Source: Prevotella sp. | GTDB lineage: Bacteria; Bacteroidota; Bacteroidia; Bacteroidales; Bacteroidaceae | Direction: 5' to 3' | Length of the DNA: 64,000 nt | NCBI GenBank assembly: GCA_017548605.1 | Contig: JAFYZT010000027.1 | Coordinates: 186,001-250,000, forward strand | In this document: in pieces, positions 15,442 through 24,947 of the stretch | Numbering within the stretch: position 1 is the stretch's first letter | Layout of the letters: each line of letters begins with the position of its first letter | Made by a program: the position numbers and the translations under genes | Notes under the pieces: generated by a model | Databases searched by the model: none | The model's input: only the letters and a program-made list of their open reading frames with translations | Told to the model about the DNA's origin: nothing

Positions 15442-16101
15442 ATGAACATACTTGAAGCAATTGAGCAGCGGCACAGCGTGCGGCGTTATGAGGATCGAGA
15501 AATAGAGCCGGAAAAGATACGCGCGTTACAGCAGATAGTGAACGAGTGCAACCACAACACGGGAATGCACATACAGATGGTAATCAACGACCCAAAGGCA
15601 TTTGACAGCCGATTGGCGCACTATGGTCGCTTCTCGGGCGTGCGGAACTATTTCGTAATAGCAGGCAAGAAAGCGAAAGACCTTGAGGAGAAAAGTGGCT
15701 ATTACGGCGAGCGAATAGTACTTGAAGCCCAGATGATGGGACTGAACACCTGCTGGGTGGCACTGACCTTCAGAAAGAATCCTGAAGTGTACAACCTGGT
15801 TCCTGGCGAGAAGTTAGTCTGTGTGATTGCTTTCGGCTATGGAAAGACTAAAGGGGTAAGCCACAAAATAAAACCCCGTGCTGAGGTGATGCAATGTGAG
15901 GGCATACCCCCCGAATGGTTCATACAAGGAGTGGACGCCGCCCTGTTGGCTCCCACGGCACTGAATCAACAAAAATTCCGCTTCATCCTGCGCAAGGGTG
16001 AGGTGAGACTGCGCAAGGGATTCGGTTTTTGGACCAAGGTGGACTTAGGCATCGTGAAATACCATTTTGAAGTGGCCAGCGGGAGAAAGGTAAACAGATA
16101 A
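15442..16101 (+). CDS. TM1586-type nitroreductase
   Basis: 219 aa from ATG 15442 (a TTG codon 18 bases upstream lies inside the promoter box and is rejected). It begins like nitroreductases (NILEAIEQRHSVRRYEDREI), continues with SGVRNYFVIAGKK and GYYGERIVLEAQMMGLNTCWVALTF, the FMN-binding core of the family. The second half (GVDAALLAPTALNQQKFRF, then VDLGIVKYHFEVASG) is the feature of the TM1586-like group, where two half domains make one FMN site. It likely reduces small nitro or quinone compounds with NAD(P)H; the natural substrate is unknown. Convergent with RNase Y across an inverted repeat. Confidence 0.85.
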   Translation: MNILEAIEQRHSVRRYEDREIEPEKIRALQQIVNECNHNTGMHIQMVINDPKAFDSRLAHYGRFSGVRNYFVIAGKKAKDLEEKSGYYGERIVLEAQMMGLNTCWVALTFRKNPEVYNLVPGEKLVCVIAFGYGKTKGVSHKIKPRAEVMQCEGIPPEWFIQGVDAALLAPTALNQQKFRFILRKGEVRLRKGFGFWTKVDLGIVKYHFEVASGRKVNR

Positions 16102-16105
16102 ATAA

Positions 16106-16175
16106 CAACAGATTACACGGATTTTAACGATTGAGCAGGTTGGCCCAAATCTGTTAAAATCCGTGCAATCCGTTG
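16106..16175. terminator. 23-bp inverted repeat between convergent nitroreductase and rny
   Basis: Arms 16106-16128 and 16153-16175 match at 21 of 23 positions around a 24-base spacer; the core CACGGATTTTAAC is perfect. Position between convergent genes fits a bidirectional terminator or a dispersed palindromic element. Confidence 0.65.
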
Positions 16176-16191
16176 AAATAAAAGAATCTTA

Positions 16192-17727
16192 CTATTTTGC
16201 GTAGGCCACGGAGCGCGTTTCGCGGATGACGGTAATCTTTACCTGTCCTGGATAAGTCATTTCCGTTTGTATCTTGTTGGCAATTTCGCCAGAAAGTGCC
16301 TCTGTCTGCTTGTCGTCCATCTTGTCGGCACCCACAATCACACGCAACTCACGTCCCGCCTGGATGGCATAGGTCTTGGTTACTCCTGGATAGCTCATGG
16401 CGATAGCTTCGAGGTCATTCAGTCGTTTAATATATGCTTCGACAATCTCACGACGGGCACCGGGACGGGCACCCGAGATGGCGTCGCACACCTGTACGAT
16501 GGGTGCCAGCAATGTATTCATCTCCAACTCATCGTGGTGGGCACCGATAGCATTGCAAATATCAGGTTTCTCCTTATACTTCTCAGCAATCTTCGCGCCG
16601 TAGAGGGCATGGGGCAACTCACTCTCCTCATCAGGCACCTTGCCGATGTCGTGAAGCAGACCGGCACGTTTGGCTTTCTTCGGGTTCAACCCAAGTTCGG
16701 AAGCCATAACGGCACAGAGATTGGCTGTCTCACGAGCATGCTGCAAGAGATTCTGTCCATACGACGAACGATATTTCATCTTACCCACGATACGTACCAG
16801 TTCGGGATGCAGACCATGAATACCCAAGTCGATGGCCGTGCGCTTGCCCGTCTCCACCACCTCATTCTCGATTTGTTTGCGTACCTTAGCCACCACCTCT
16901 TCGATGCGGGCGGGGTGGATACGTCCGTCAGCAACCAACTGGTGCAGAGCCAAACGGCATATCTCTCGGCGTATAGGGTCAAAGGCAGAGATAACGATGG
17001 CCTCAGGGGTATCATCTACAACAATTTCCACACCTGTGGCAGCCTCGAGTGCACGAATATTTCGGCCTTCACGACCGATGATACGTCCTTTCACCTCATC
17101 GTTGTCAATATGGAATACCGATACCGAGTTTTCGATGGCCGTTTCCGTAGCCACACGTTGGATGGTCTGGATAACGATTTTCTTGGCTTGTGCATTGGCG
17201 TTGAGCTTGGCCTCGTCCATGATTTCATTGATGTAAGACGCAGCGTCCATCTTCGCCTCATCCTTGAGGCTCTCCACCAAACGGTTCTTGGCCTCCTCAG
17301 CACTCAGTCCCGACAGTTCCTCGAGTTTCTCACGTTCTTTAATCTGCATCTTGTCAAGCTCCTCTTTCTTAAGCTGGAGCACCTTTTTCTCGTTCTCGAA
17401 ACGCTGTTGAGCCTGTTCAATCTCCTGTTTTTTCCTGCCCAGCTCTTCCTGACGTTGGTTGAGCGAGATTTCCCTTTGTTTGAGACGGTTTTCCCCTTGT
17501 TGAATCTTTTGCGTGCGCTGTTGCACTTCTTTTTCAAGTTCCGCCTTTTTATTGAGGAATTTCTCTTTTACTTGAAGTTCTTTCTTCTCTTTGAGAACTT
17601 GGGCTTCTTTTTCAGCCGCCTCCATTTTCTCATTGTATTGTCCTTTGAGAACATACCTGAATATAGAGTATCCGGACACTCCTCCGATGAGGAGTGCCGC
17701 CACTGCTGCAATGATAGATAATAACAT
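16192..17727 (-). CDS. rny: Ribonuclease Y
   Basis: 511 aa membrane-anchored endoribonuclease that starts mRNA decay. Order of parts: one N-terminal membrane helix (residues 2-24), long charged coiled coil (about 30-150), KH domain with [17 protein letters not shown] (about 210-260), HD domain with [10 protein letters not shown] and the downstream IGAHHDE, and the C-terminal RNase Y domain. Length is usual for the family. It is the third gene of the coiled-coil/zapA/rny operon, 40 bases after zapA. Confidence 0.96.
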   Translation of the reverse strand: MLLSIIAAVAALLIGGVSGYSIFRYVLKGQYNEKMEAAEKEAQVLKEKKELQVKEKFLNKKAELEKEVQQRTQKIQQGENRLKQREISLNQRQEELGRKKQEIEQAQQRFENEKKVLQLKKEELDKMQIKEREKLEELSGLSAEEAKNRLVESLKDEAKMDAASYINEIMDEAKLNANAQAKKIVIQTIQRVATETAIENSVSVFHIDNDEVKGRIIGREGRNIRALEAATGVEIVVDDTPEAIVISAFDPIRREICRLALHQLVADGRIHPARIEEVVAKVRKQIENEVVETGKRTAIDLGIHGLHPELVRIVGKMKYRSSYGQNLLQHARETANLCAVMASELGLNPKKAKRAGLLHDIGKVPDEESELPHALYGAKIAEKYKEKPDICNAIGAHHDELEMNTLLAPIVQVCDAISGARPGARREIVEAYIKRLNDLEAIAMSYPGVTKTYAIQAGRELRVIVGADKMDDKQTEALSGEIANKIQTEMTYPGQVKITVIRETRSVAYAK

Positions 17728-17767
17728 TTGACTTATAGTTTGATGATTAAAAATATTCTCTGCCTGT

Positions 17768-18076
17768 TCATGAAGACAATGCTTCTTCTATTTCAGCGGT
17801 AATGTCGGCGAGAATATCTTTCAGGGAGTCCACCTCTTTACGTTCATGCTCGCGCTCGAACTTGATAGCAATATCGAGCAATGACATATAGAGTATAGTT
17901 TGCAAATCATAACGCCTGTCGTATTTATTAGCGTAGGTGTTCACCGTATCACTAATCATCTTAGCAGCACGCCTATACATTTCCTCCTCCTCGGGCATAA
18001 TGATGACCGGGATCTCGGTATTATAGACGTGCAGTCGTATTCTGATTTGCTTTCTTTCCTTTGATTTTTCAGACAT
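17768..18076 (-). CDS. zapA: ZapA-like cell division protein
   Basis: 102 aa. ZapA binds and bundles FtsZ at mid-cell. The sequence has the ZapA pattern: N-terminal beta part ([16 protein letters not shown]), [21 protein letters not shown], then the long helix [21 protein letters not shown] used for dimer/tetramer formation. The length fits. It starts 8 bases after a small coiled-coil protein gene and precedes rny, a conserved arrangement in Bacteroidetes. Confidence 0.85.
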   Translation of the reverse strand: MSEKSKERKQIRIRLHVYNTEIPVIIMPEEEEMYRRAAKMISDTVNTYANKYDRRYDLQTILYMSLLDIAIKFEREHERKEVDSLKDILADITAEIEEALSS

Positions 18077-18084
18077 GTCTCACC

Positions 18085-18378
18085 TCATTTCTCACTGAGT
18101 AGTGTGATGCACTTGTTGACTTCTCGGATGAGTTTTGAGAGTCTTACTTTCGCGGCGTCCATGTCTCGTTCAGTTATCTCGAGCATCTTCGCCATTTTGA
18201 GGGAATTGAAGTCGTATTCGGCTTGCCTGAGCTTCGCCTCGAGCTCTTCTATTCTTTTCTGCTGCTTTTGAATCATCCCTTCGAGTTCACTGTTCTCCCG
18301 ACGTACCTCTTGATAATGAAGAATCATCTGGCGAACCCTGGTAGTGAAAAGTTTCAAGGATTTGTCTTCAACAGCCAT
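18085..18378 (-). CDS. Small coiled-coil protein upstream of zapA
   Basis: 97 aa, nearly all heptad-patterned charged helix (ENSELEGMIQKQQKRIEELEAKLRQAEYDF), no signal peptide or membrane segment. It resembles ZapB-like or FtsB-like coiled coils in size and composition but I cannot assign it to either. Being the first gene of the zapA-rny operon, 8 bases before zapA, a role with ZapA at the division site is inferred. Confidence 0.75.
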   Translation of the reverse strand: MAVEDKSLKLFTTRVRQMILHYQEVRRENSELEGMIQKQQKRIEELEAKLRQAEYDFNSLKMAKMLEITERDMDAAKVRLSKLIREVNKCITLLSEK

Positions 18379-18394
18379 GTGTTACAATTTGTTG

Positions 18395-18426
18395 CAAAAT
18401 TACGTTAATAAAACGAGAAATGCAAA
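18395..18426 (-). promoter_or_regulatory. Promoter of the coiled-coil/zapA/rny operon
   Basis: Minus-strand TAATTTTG (18402-18395) with TTTG (18426-18423) 20 bases upstream; leader about 10 bases. Confidence 0.65.
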
Positions 18427-18475
18427 TTATCGTCCGATTTTTTAAGGTTTAAGGGATATCGGACAATATTCCACT

Positions 18476-19111
18476 CTACGCTTTCTGTGCATTCGCCTCT
18501 TTGTTTCTTGGCTCTTTCTTGGCGAGCATCACCACTTGGTAGACAAAATCGGTAACCCACTTCTGTGAGAAGCCTAACCGCTGGTTGTACTGACGCAATG
18601 AAAGAACGGTCTTGATGACGCCCTGATCCTTGAAGTCGTTTTTCGTGAAGAGGTCGTTGACCGTCTTCTCAGTCATGGCATAGAGCGTTTTTTTGAAAAA
18701 CGAGGGCATTCTGAGCTTGAATTTCATCAGGTTACCCATAAGCATCATCAAATCCTGTGAAAAGCCCTGAAACTGCAAAAGATACGGCTGAACATCTGTG
18801 ATTTTCTTACAATTCTTCTTGATACTGGCATCTATCTCACCGAAGAACCCGTCATCAGTTTTGTAAATTTCTTTCATCATCTTTTTACACCTTGCCTTCT
18901 CTGCCACTCCCAATTTATTCCTTTCCGTGGCAATATGCAAAGTAGTTTTGAAAGTCCTGAGATCGGGCACCATCCTCATGTCGGTAATTCCTATTTTTTC
19001 AGCAAGTGCAGATTGAAAATAGACCCTAACCAGCGTCATATAATCTTCCATTCCTCCTATCTTGGTTTCTCCTTCGCGTTTCTTTCCGAAGAGCTTGGCG
19101 AATAATCCCAT
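18476..19111 (-). CDS. Conserved hypothetical cytoplasmic protein
   Basis: 211 aa, basic (many Lys), mostly helical by composition, no signal peptide or membrane segment. It starts MGLFAKLFGKKREGE and contains MEDYMTLVRVYFQSALAEKIG, FKTTLHIATERNKLGVAEKARCKKMMKEI and NDLFTKNDFKDQGVIKTVLSLRQY. I recognise no domain or catalytic motif. Single gene with its own promoter, separated from the zapA operon by another promoter. Confidence 0.7.
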   Translation of the reverse strand: MGLFAKLFGKKREGETKIGGMEDYMTLVRVYFQSALAEKIGITDMRMVPDLRTFKTTLHIATERNKLGVAEKARCKKMMKEIYKTDDGFFGEIDASIKKNCKKITDVQPYLLQFQGFSQDLMMLMGNLMKFKLRMPSFFKKTLYAMTEKTVNDLFTKNDFKDQGVIKTVLSLRQYNQRLGFSQKWVTDFVYQVVMLAKKEPRNKEANAQKA

Positions 19112-19160
19112 AGTAAAAAATTTTCTTATTACAAAATTTAGTATTTCAAATTGTCGTTTG

Positions 19161-19192
19161 CAAAGTTACGGATAAATGAGAGAAAAGCCAAA
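19161..19192 (-). promoter_or_regulatory. Promoter for hypothetical gene 18476-19111
   Basis: Minus-strand TAACTTTG (19168-19161) with TTTG (19192-19189) 20 bases upstream. Confidence 0.65.
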
Positions 19193-19438
19193 TTTATTTG
19201 AATTTTTCCGAGTGAGAACAATTAATGAAAAGTTACAATGGAAAAATGGGAAGACAAAACGAAAAACGCAAAAAAACTCTTCAGAATACAGTGATAATTG
19301 CATGGAAAAGCCAAGAAATCTCATCAAAGAATCACGACAACATGGTCATTTCCGAAATGACCGACATAAAAAAATCAAAAAAAGGCATGAGAAAACGCTT
19401 TTTTATCACAATGTCTTTATTATTCCATCAATTATTTG

Positions 19439-19446
19439 TATCTTTG
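19439..19446 (+). promoter_or_regulatory. Promoter box TATCTTTG for polysaccharide operon
   Basis: TATCTTTG lies 25 bases before ATG 19472. The -33 element is weak (T-rich 19411-19422). Confidence 0.5.
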
Positions 19447-19471
19447 CAGGCAATTTCTTTCGAAAGAGAAA

Positions 19472-20884
19472 ATGGAAAGCTATTCGAGTGGCAGCAAATT
19501 GATTCGCAACTTGGTCATATTGGGCGATTTTGTATTGCTTAATATGTTGATGTTGGCGTTTCTGCAGTTCTTCCCGGAGATTGTGCCACGCACAATCAAA
19601 GATACACCGCGCTTCGACTTTTTCTTTGCCAACCTGTCATTGGCTGTTGCCGAATTCTTTTTCCACACCATCATCCACGAACGACGTGTGTCATTCGACC
19701 AAATAGCGGTCAGGGCACTGAAGATGGTACTGACACATGCTGCTATCTTTTTCATCCTTTCACGTATGTATGGTGAGAACGGCGGTTATTTCCGCTTTAT
19801 ACTTATATACACACCCATCATGTATCTTTTGGTATTGGCATCGCGCATCATTGAACTTTTTTTCTTGAGCAGATACCGCCAGATGGGAGGAAACACACGA
19901 AGTGTGCTTTTCGTAGGCAGCGACCCTGCCAACAAGATGCTGTATGAGGAATTCATGTCCGACCCTTCCACAGGATACTTAGTGAAAGGTTATTTCTCAA
20001 ATCAAGAAATAGAAAATGCGCCATCAGGGCTGGAATACATAGGTTCTTTGGACGATTTCGACGAAATTTGTAGGAACGACACACAACCGAACAATAAGAT
20101 TGACGAATTGTTCTGCTGTCTCTCACACGATGAGTCGGAGCGCATCAGCAAAATTATGCAGTATTGCGACAAGAACGTGATACGTTTTTATTATGTGCCA
20201 CGCATGCAAGGTAATTTGCGACTAAACCTCATACCTGAACGGTTTGGCACTATGACGCTGTTCACCAACTATGACGAGCCGTTGACCAAGATAGGCAACC
20301 GTTTTTTAAAACGCGCCTTCGACATTGTCTTCAGTCTGGTGGTCTGTCTGATACTGTTACCGTTTATCCCCATCATTGCTCTGATTATCAAGATGCAAAG
20401 CCCAGGCCCTATCTTCTTCGTGCAGAAACGCACAGGCATGAACGGTCAGGAATTCGACTGTTACAAGTTCCGTTCGATGCACGTGAACAAAGATGCCGAC
20501 ATACAACAAGCTACACTTGACGACCCGCGAAAATTTCCATTCGGAAATTTCATGCGTAAGACCAACCTCGATGAATTTCCGCAGTTCTTCAACGTATTGA
20601 TTGGCAATATGAGCGTTGTCGGACCACGTCCGCACATGCTCAAGCACACAGAAATTTACAGTGAACTGATAGACAAATACATGGTACGCCACTTCTCCAA
20701 ACCAGGCATTACAGGATGGGCCCAAGTGTCAGGATTTCGTGGTGAGACAAAAGAGTTGTGGCAGATGGAGGAACGCATCAAGCGTGACATTTGGTACATC
20801 GAGAACTGGTCGTTCTGGTTGGATCTGCGCATAATAGGCAAGACCTTCTGGAGTATCATCAAACCAGACAAAAACGCTTATTGA
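19472..20884 (+). CDS. Polyprenyl glycosylphosphotransferase (WcaJ/CpsE-like)
   Basis: 470 aa from ATG 19472; the frame reaches 19436 but that part overlaps the promoter box. The enzyme moves a sugar-1-phosphate onto undecaprenyl phosphate to start exopolysaccharide repeat units. N-terminal part has four or five membrane segments, then a nucleotide-binding-like domain (RSVLFVGSDPANKMLYEEF), then the catalytic domain: RAFDIVFSLVVCLILLPF membrane hairpin, GPIFFVQKRTGMNG, YKFRSM, RKTNLDEFPQFFNVL, MSVVGPRPHM, KPGITGWAQVSG. All conserved blocks of the family are present. First gene of a set with rmlA and a Wzc-like kinase. Confidence 0.93.
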   Translation: MESYSSGSKLIRNLVILGDFVLLNMLMLAFLQFFPEIVPRTIKDTPRFDFFFANLSLAVAEFFFHTIIHERRVSFDQIAVRALKMVLTHAAIFFILSRMYGENGGYFRFILIYTPIMYLLVLASRIIELFFLSRYRQMGGNTRSVLFVGSDPANKMLYEEFMSDPSTGYLVKGYFSNQEIENAPSGLEYIGSLDDFDEICRNDTQPNNKIDELFCCLSHDESERISKIMQYCDKNVIRFYYVPRMQGNLRLNLIPERFGTMTLFTNYDEPLTKIGNRFLKRAFDIVFSLVVCLILLPFIPIIALIIKMQSPGPIFFVQKRTGMNGQEFDCYKFRSMHVNKDADIQQATLDDPRKFPFGNFMRKTNLDEFPQFFNVLIGNMSVVGPRPHMLKHTEIYSELIDKYMVRHFSKPGITGWAQVSGFRGETKELWQMEERIKRDIWYIENWSFWLDLRIIGKTFWSIIKPDKNAY

Positions 20885-20927
20885 TTGACATTTTTATAAG
20901 AATATTGAAATAAACGACATATCGAAA

Positions 20928-21803
20928 ATGAAAGGAATCGTATTGGCTGGCGGCTCAGGAACCCGTCTTTACCCTATCACCAAAGGTATCAGCAAACAAA
21001 TGATACCCATCTTCGACAAGCCGATGATCTACTATCCCATTTCAGTATTGTTGAGGGCGGGCATACGCGAAATACTTATCATCTCTACACCTCACGACTT
21101 GCCCGGTTTCCAACGTCTGATGGGAGACGGCAAAGATTTAGGTGTTCGTTTCGAATATGCCGAGCAACCCAGTCCTGACGGGTTGGCACAGGCATTCATC
21201 ATAGGAGAAAAGTTTGTCGGCGATGATGACGTGTGCTTGGTATTGGGTGACAATATCTTCCACGGCCCAGGTTTTACAAGAATGTTGCGTTCCAGTGTCA
21301 CACGTGCCGCTGACGGCGAAGCCACCGTGTTCGGCTATTACGTTAATGATCCCGAGCGTTATGGCGTGGTGGAGTTTGACATGGACGGCCACTGCGTTAG
21401 TATCGAAGAGAAACCTGCACATCCCAAAAGCAATTATGCTGTCGTGGGATTGTATTTCTATCCTAACAGCGTAGTGGAGATAGCCAAGAACATCAAGCCT
21501 AGTGCACGCGGCGAATTGGAGATAACTTCTGTGAATCAGGAATACCTGCGTCGAGGTGAACTGCATGTAGAAACATTGGAGCGGGGCTTTGCCTGGTTGG
21601 ATACCGGCACCCATAACAGTCTTTCTGAAGCAAGCACATTCATAGAGGTTATCGAGAAACGACAAGGCTTGAAAGTAGCCTGTCTGGAAGAAATAGCTCT
21701 TAAGAATGGTTGGGTGGACAAAGCTACCGTGCGCCGACTTGCTGAGCCTATGGCAAAAAACGATTACGGTCAATACCTATTGAAATTGGCCTCGGATGAA
21801 TGA
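20928..21803 (+). CDS. rfbA: Glucose-1-phosphate thymidylyltransferase
   Basis: 291 aa, normal length. Makes dTDP-glucose from dTTP and glucose 1-phosphate, the first step toward dTDP-rhamnose and other deoxysugars. Signature [18 protein letters not shown] at residues 8-25, [33 protein letters not shown] and [11 protein letters not shown] are diagnostic. The rfbB, rfbC and rfbD genes are not beside it, so they must be elsewhere if the rhamnose route is complete. Lies 43 bases after the glycosylphosphotransferase gene. Confidence 0.95.
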   Translation: MKGIVLAGGSGTRLYPITKGISKQMIPIFDKPMIYYPISVLLRAGIREILIISTPHDLPGFQRLMGDGKDLGVRFEYAEQPSPDGLAQAFIIGEKFVGDDDVCLVLGDNIFHGPGFTRMLRSSVTRAADGEATVFGYYVNDPERYGVVEFDMDGHCVSIEEKPAHPKSNYAVVGLYFYPNSVVEIAKNIKPSARGELEITSVNQEYLRRGELHVETLERGFAWLDTGTHNSLSEASTFIEVIEKRQGLKVACLEEIALKNGWVDKATVRRLAEPMAKNDYGQYLLKLASDE

Positions 21804-21876
21804 AATAAAGAATATCACAACATATATATTTACAAATCACATTTTCATTAGGAAACAACAATTTTTATAATAAGAA

Positions 21877-24399
21877 ATGGAAGAAAAAAAGACAGTAGTA
21901 ACAGAAGACGTCCAGATGGAAGATGGTCACAAAGTGTTCAGTTTTGCGAACATTTATGCGACAATTATCCTGAATTGGAAATGGTTTATCCTCTCATTGA
22001 TTATCTGTTTGGGGTTGGCCGCCATCTATCTGCGCTATGCAACTCCCTTGTACCAATCATCGGCCAAGCTGCTTATCAAGGAAGAGAGCTCTGGCCGTAG
22101 CCGCAGTGCTCTTCAGAGTATTACCACCTCTGGTGTCATCTCCAATTCTCAAGGTATAGACAACGAGATGGAGATTATTTCATCGCACACTATAGCCACA
22201 GCGGCTGTACGCGACCTGAAGTTATATACCACATACACCAGTCAAGGGCGTGTGAAGGACATGTTGCTTTACAAAAACCAGCCGGTGACAGTTGACGTTG
22301 ATGCTGACCACCTTGAGGCTTTGGGTGGTCCGATTAATTTCACCATCGAGCGCGACGGCAACAATTATAAGGTGTCGGGCACCTATTATGCCGTTGACGA
22401 AATGGAAGAAGTTTCTGGTCCGTACAGCATGAGTAAGACATTTACCACATTGCCACAAACGTTCCGTACACGAGCCGGTGACATCACCTTCTCGCAAAAC
22501 CGAAACTTCAAGATGTCTGACGGACAGAAAATATTCGTGAATATCGTCACACCTTACAATGCCGCCTACAAATACCGCGCAGCACTCTCTGTGGCACCAA
22601 CCTCTAAATCGACGACGATCGCCCGTCTGGTGATGACCGACGAGATACCACAGCGTGCACGTGACTACCTGAAACAACTGGCTATTTGCTACAACCGCGA
22701 TGCTAATGACGACAAGAATATCGTTGCTCGTCGCACAGAGGAGTTCATCAATGACCGTCTGGAAAAAATCAACGCTGAGTTGGGCGAGACGGAAGGACAG
22801 TTGGAGGAATACAAGCGCCGCCATCACATGGTGGAGCTGCGTATGAATGCCTCGCAAGCTGTGAGCAGCGCCAACGAGTTTGAACAAAAATTGGCTGATG
22901 CCAACACACAGGTGGCCTTGCTCAACAGTATCTCCGACTATATGAACGAGCCGGCTAACCGTTACCAAACACTGCCTACGAATGTGGGATTGAGCGATGC
23001 CACAGCTTCCGCACTCATCAACCGCTACAATGAGATAGTGCTTCAACGTAACAGGCTGTTGCAGTCGGCCAGTGAAGAGAGCCCGTCGGTACAGCCTTTG
23101 ACAGCTCAGCTCGACGATCTGAGCAACAGTATCCGACGCGCCATGACACAAAGCCGCAGGAATATGGAGATTCGTCGTAGCGGTATGGCGCAACAATACG
23201 GACGTTATTCCGGACAGATTTCCGCCACGCCCGAACAGGAACGTATGCTGACACAGATTGGACGTGAGCAGGAAGTGCGCAGCGGACTGTATCTGATGCT
23301 GTTGCAGAAACGTGAAGAGAACTCCATCTCATTGGCTGCTACAGCTGACAAAGGAAAACTGATTGACGAGCCACAAGGACAGACGAAGATTAGTCCTAAG
23401 TCATCGAGCATCATGATGGGAGCTCTGTTAGCAGGTCTGCTTATACCCACGCTCATTCTGTTCCTCATCGAATTCTTCAGGTATAAGATTGAAGGACACG
23501 ATGATGTGGCCAAGCTTACCAACCTGCCCATTATCGCAGACGTGGCTGTGGCTAGCGAAACCGCAAAGACCAAAGCTGATATTGTGGTTCACGAGAACCA
23601 GAACAACCAGATGGAGGAAATCTTCCGCTCCATGCGTACTAACTTGCAGTTTATGATGGAAGAGGGACAGAAAGTGGTAATGTTCACTTCGAGTACTTCC
23701 GGTGAGGGTAAGACATTCAACTGTGCCAACTTGGCGGTGAGTTTTGCCTTACTTGACAAGAAAGTTGTGCTGGTGGGTCTTGATATCCGTAAGCCCCGTC
23801 TGGCCGAGTTGTTCGAGTTGGACGATCATAAGCACGGTATCACACCTCTGCTGTCGATGCACGACCCAAAGACCGAAGATGTGAAGGCACAAATACTTCC
23901 TTCTGGCATTAACGACAATCTTGACCTGCTGCTGGCCGGTCCGATTCCACCCAACCCTACCGAGTTGATGTCTCGTCCCAGTCTTGATAAGGTCATCGAT
24001 ATCCTTAAAGAGAACTACGACTACGTACTTATCGACACCGCTCCTGTGGGTCTGGTTACCGATACGCTTCAGATTGGTCGCGTGGCCGACGCTACGGTAT
24101 ACATGTGCCGTGCCGACTATACGCCGCGTAGCAGCTTTGACCTGATTAACAGTCTGGCCGCTGAGAAGAAACTGCCTAAAATGGCTATCGTCATCAACGG
24201 TATCGACATGTCGAAGAAGAAGTATGGCTACTACTACGGCTATGGCAAGTATGGCAAGTACGGACGTTACGGACGCTATGGTACCTATGGCAAATATGGA
24301 CGCTATGGCAGCTATGGACGTTATGGTTCATACGGCTCATATGGCAGTTACAGCAACAGTCACTACGGCAGCAAGAGCGACAACTCCGTGAAGCATTAA
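21877..24399 (+). CDS. Wzc-like polysaccharide co-polymerase and tyrosine autokinase
   Basis: 840 aa inner-membrane protein controlling chain length and export of polysaccharide. Wzz-type domain with first membrane helix at about residues 36-56, long periplasmic coiled-coil region (about 260-460), second helix about 510-530, then the BY-kinase domain with Walker A SSTSGEGKT (Lys612), Walker A' LVGLDIRKPRL and Walker B DYVLIDTAP. The C-terminus carries 18 Tyr from residue 783 on, mostly as G-[KRST]-Y triplets, the autophosphorylation cluster. A cognate phosphatase is not obvious, but the next gene is a HAD hydrolase. Third gene of the cluster. Confidence 0.94.
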   Translation: MEEKKTVVTEDVQMEDGHKVFSFANIYATIILNWKWFILSLIICLGLAAIYLRYATPLYQSSAKLLIKEESSGRSRSALQSITTSGVISNSQGIDNEMEIISSHTIATAAVRDLKLYTTYTSQGRVKDMLLYKNQPVTVDVDADHLEALGGPINFTIERDGNNYKVSGTYYAVDEMEEVSGPYSMSKTFTTLPQTFRTRAGDITFSQNRNFKMSDGQKIFVNIVTPYNAAYKYRAALSVAPTSKSTTIARLVMTDEIPQRARDYLKQLAICYNRDANDDKNIVARRTEEFINDRLEKINAELGETEGQLEEYKRRHHMVELRMNASQAVSSANEFEQKLADANTQVALLNSISDYMNEPANRYQTLPTNVGLSDATASALINRYNEIVLQRNRLLQSASEESPSVQPLTAQLDDLSNSIRRAMTQSRRNMEIRRSGMAQQYGRYSGQISATPEQERMLTQIGREQEVRSGLYLMLLQKREENSISLAATADKGKLIDEPQGQTKISPKSSSIMMGALLAGLLIPTLILFLIEFFRYKIEGHDDVAKLTNLPIIADVAVASETAKTKADIVVHENQNNQMEEIFRSMRTNLQFMMEEGQKVVMFTSSTSGEGKTFNCANLAVSFALLDKKVVLVGLDIRKPRLAELFELDDHKHGITPLLSMHDPKTEDVKAQILPSGINDNLDLLLAGPIPPNPTELMSRPSLDKVIDILKENYDYVLIDTAPVGLVTDTLQIGRVADATVYMCRADYTPRSSFDLINSLAAEKKLPKMAIVINGIDMSKKKYGYYYGYGKYGKYGRYGRYGTYGKYGRYGSYGRYGSYGSYGSYSNSHYGSKSDNSVKH

Positions 24400-24411
24400 T
24401 CTTACAAAGAA

Positions 24412-24846
24412 ATGACCATAGCAGTTGATTTTGACGGAACGATTGCCGAGGATAGATATCCGAAAATAGGCAGCGAGATTCCTTTCGCCATAGACACCTT
24501 GAAAATGTTGATAGCTGAACGCCACAAGGTGATTCTGTGGAGTGTGCGTGAAGGCGAACTATTGGACGAAGCCGTGCAATGGTGCCGCGAACGCGGTGTA
24601 GAGTTTTATGCCGTGAATAAGGATTTTCCAGAGGAGAAGGAACATCTTAATCAGTCTTTCTCACGCAAAATCAAGGCCGACATTTTCATCGATGACCGCA
24701 ATGTGGGTGGCTTGCCCGACTGGGGAGTTATCTACCAGATTGTGAAGGAAAACCGTACCTATCATTCCATTCTTCGCGACAGGATGCGTCAAAGTCTGGA
24801 AGACCATGAGCCACCGAAGAAGAAACATTGGTGGAGCAAAGGATAA
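24412..24846 (+). CDS. Small HAD-superfamily hydrolase
   Basis: 144 aa. HAD motif I is VDFDGTIAED at the N-terminus, motif II-like ILWSVREG, and motif IV-like IFIDDRNVGG. No cap domain is evident. It resembles a group of small HAD proteins known from Bacteroides (BT_0820-like); the substrate is unknown. Its start is 12 bases after the tyrosine kinase gene, so it is co-transcribed and may act in sugar-phosphate turnover or, less likely, in phosphotyrosine control. A strong terminator follows at once. Confidence 0.82.
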   Translation: MTIAVDFDGTIAEDRYPKIGSEIPFAIDTLKMLIAERHKVILWSVREGELLDEAVQWCRERGVEFYAVNKDFPEEKEHLNQSFSRKIKADIFIDDRNVGGLPDWGVIYQIVKENRTYHSILRDRMRQSLEDHEPPKKKHWWSKG

Positions 24847-24849
24847 ACA

Positions 24850-24889
24850 ATGAATGAGCCGCCACGCATCTGCGTGGCGGCTCATTCAT
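24850..24889. terminator. Perfect 19-bp bidirectional terminator
   Basis: Arms 24850-24868 and 24871-24889 are perfect complements with a GC-rich core (GAGCCGCCACGCA) and A/T-rich ends on both sides. It lies between the convergent HAD gene and CDF gene. Confidence 0.9.
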
Positions 24890-24947
24890 TTATATAATAT
24901 ATAATAATGTTAGGACTATAACTGGAATTGAAAGTTATGATGACAAA

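Larger units (their letters stand above)
19112..19471. other. AT-rich 360-base intergenic region with divergent promoters
   Basis: Contains the minus-strand promoter of the 18476 gene and the plus-strand box for the polysaccharide genes. In between (19205-19400) the sequence is strongly A-rich; short Lys/Asn-rich frames exist on the plus strand, but composition and lack of a start context argue against a gene. Confidence 0.6.

Noticed and set aside
16267-17721. 484-codon open frame on the strand opposite rny
   Set aside because: It is the antisense shadow of RNase Y; composition is that of an opposite-strand frame and it has no family match.
19176-19502. Lys/Asn-rich short frames in the AT-rich gap
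   Set aside because: Low-complexity, overlapping promoters, no start context; treated as intergenic.
22222-23196. 324-codon minus-strand frame over the Wzc-like gene
   Set aside because: Antisense of a conserved coding region.
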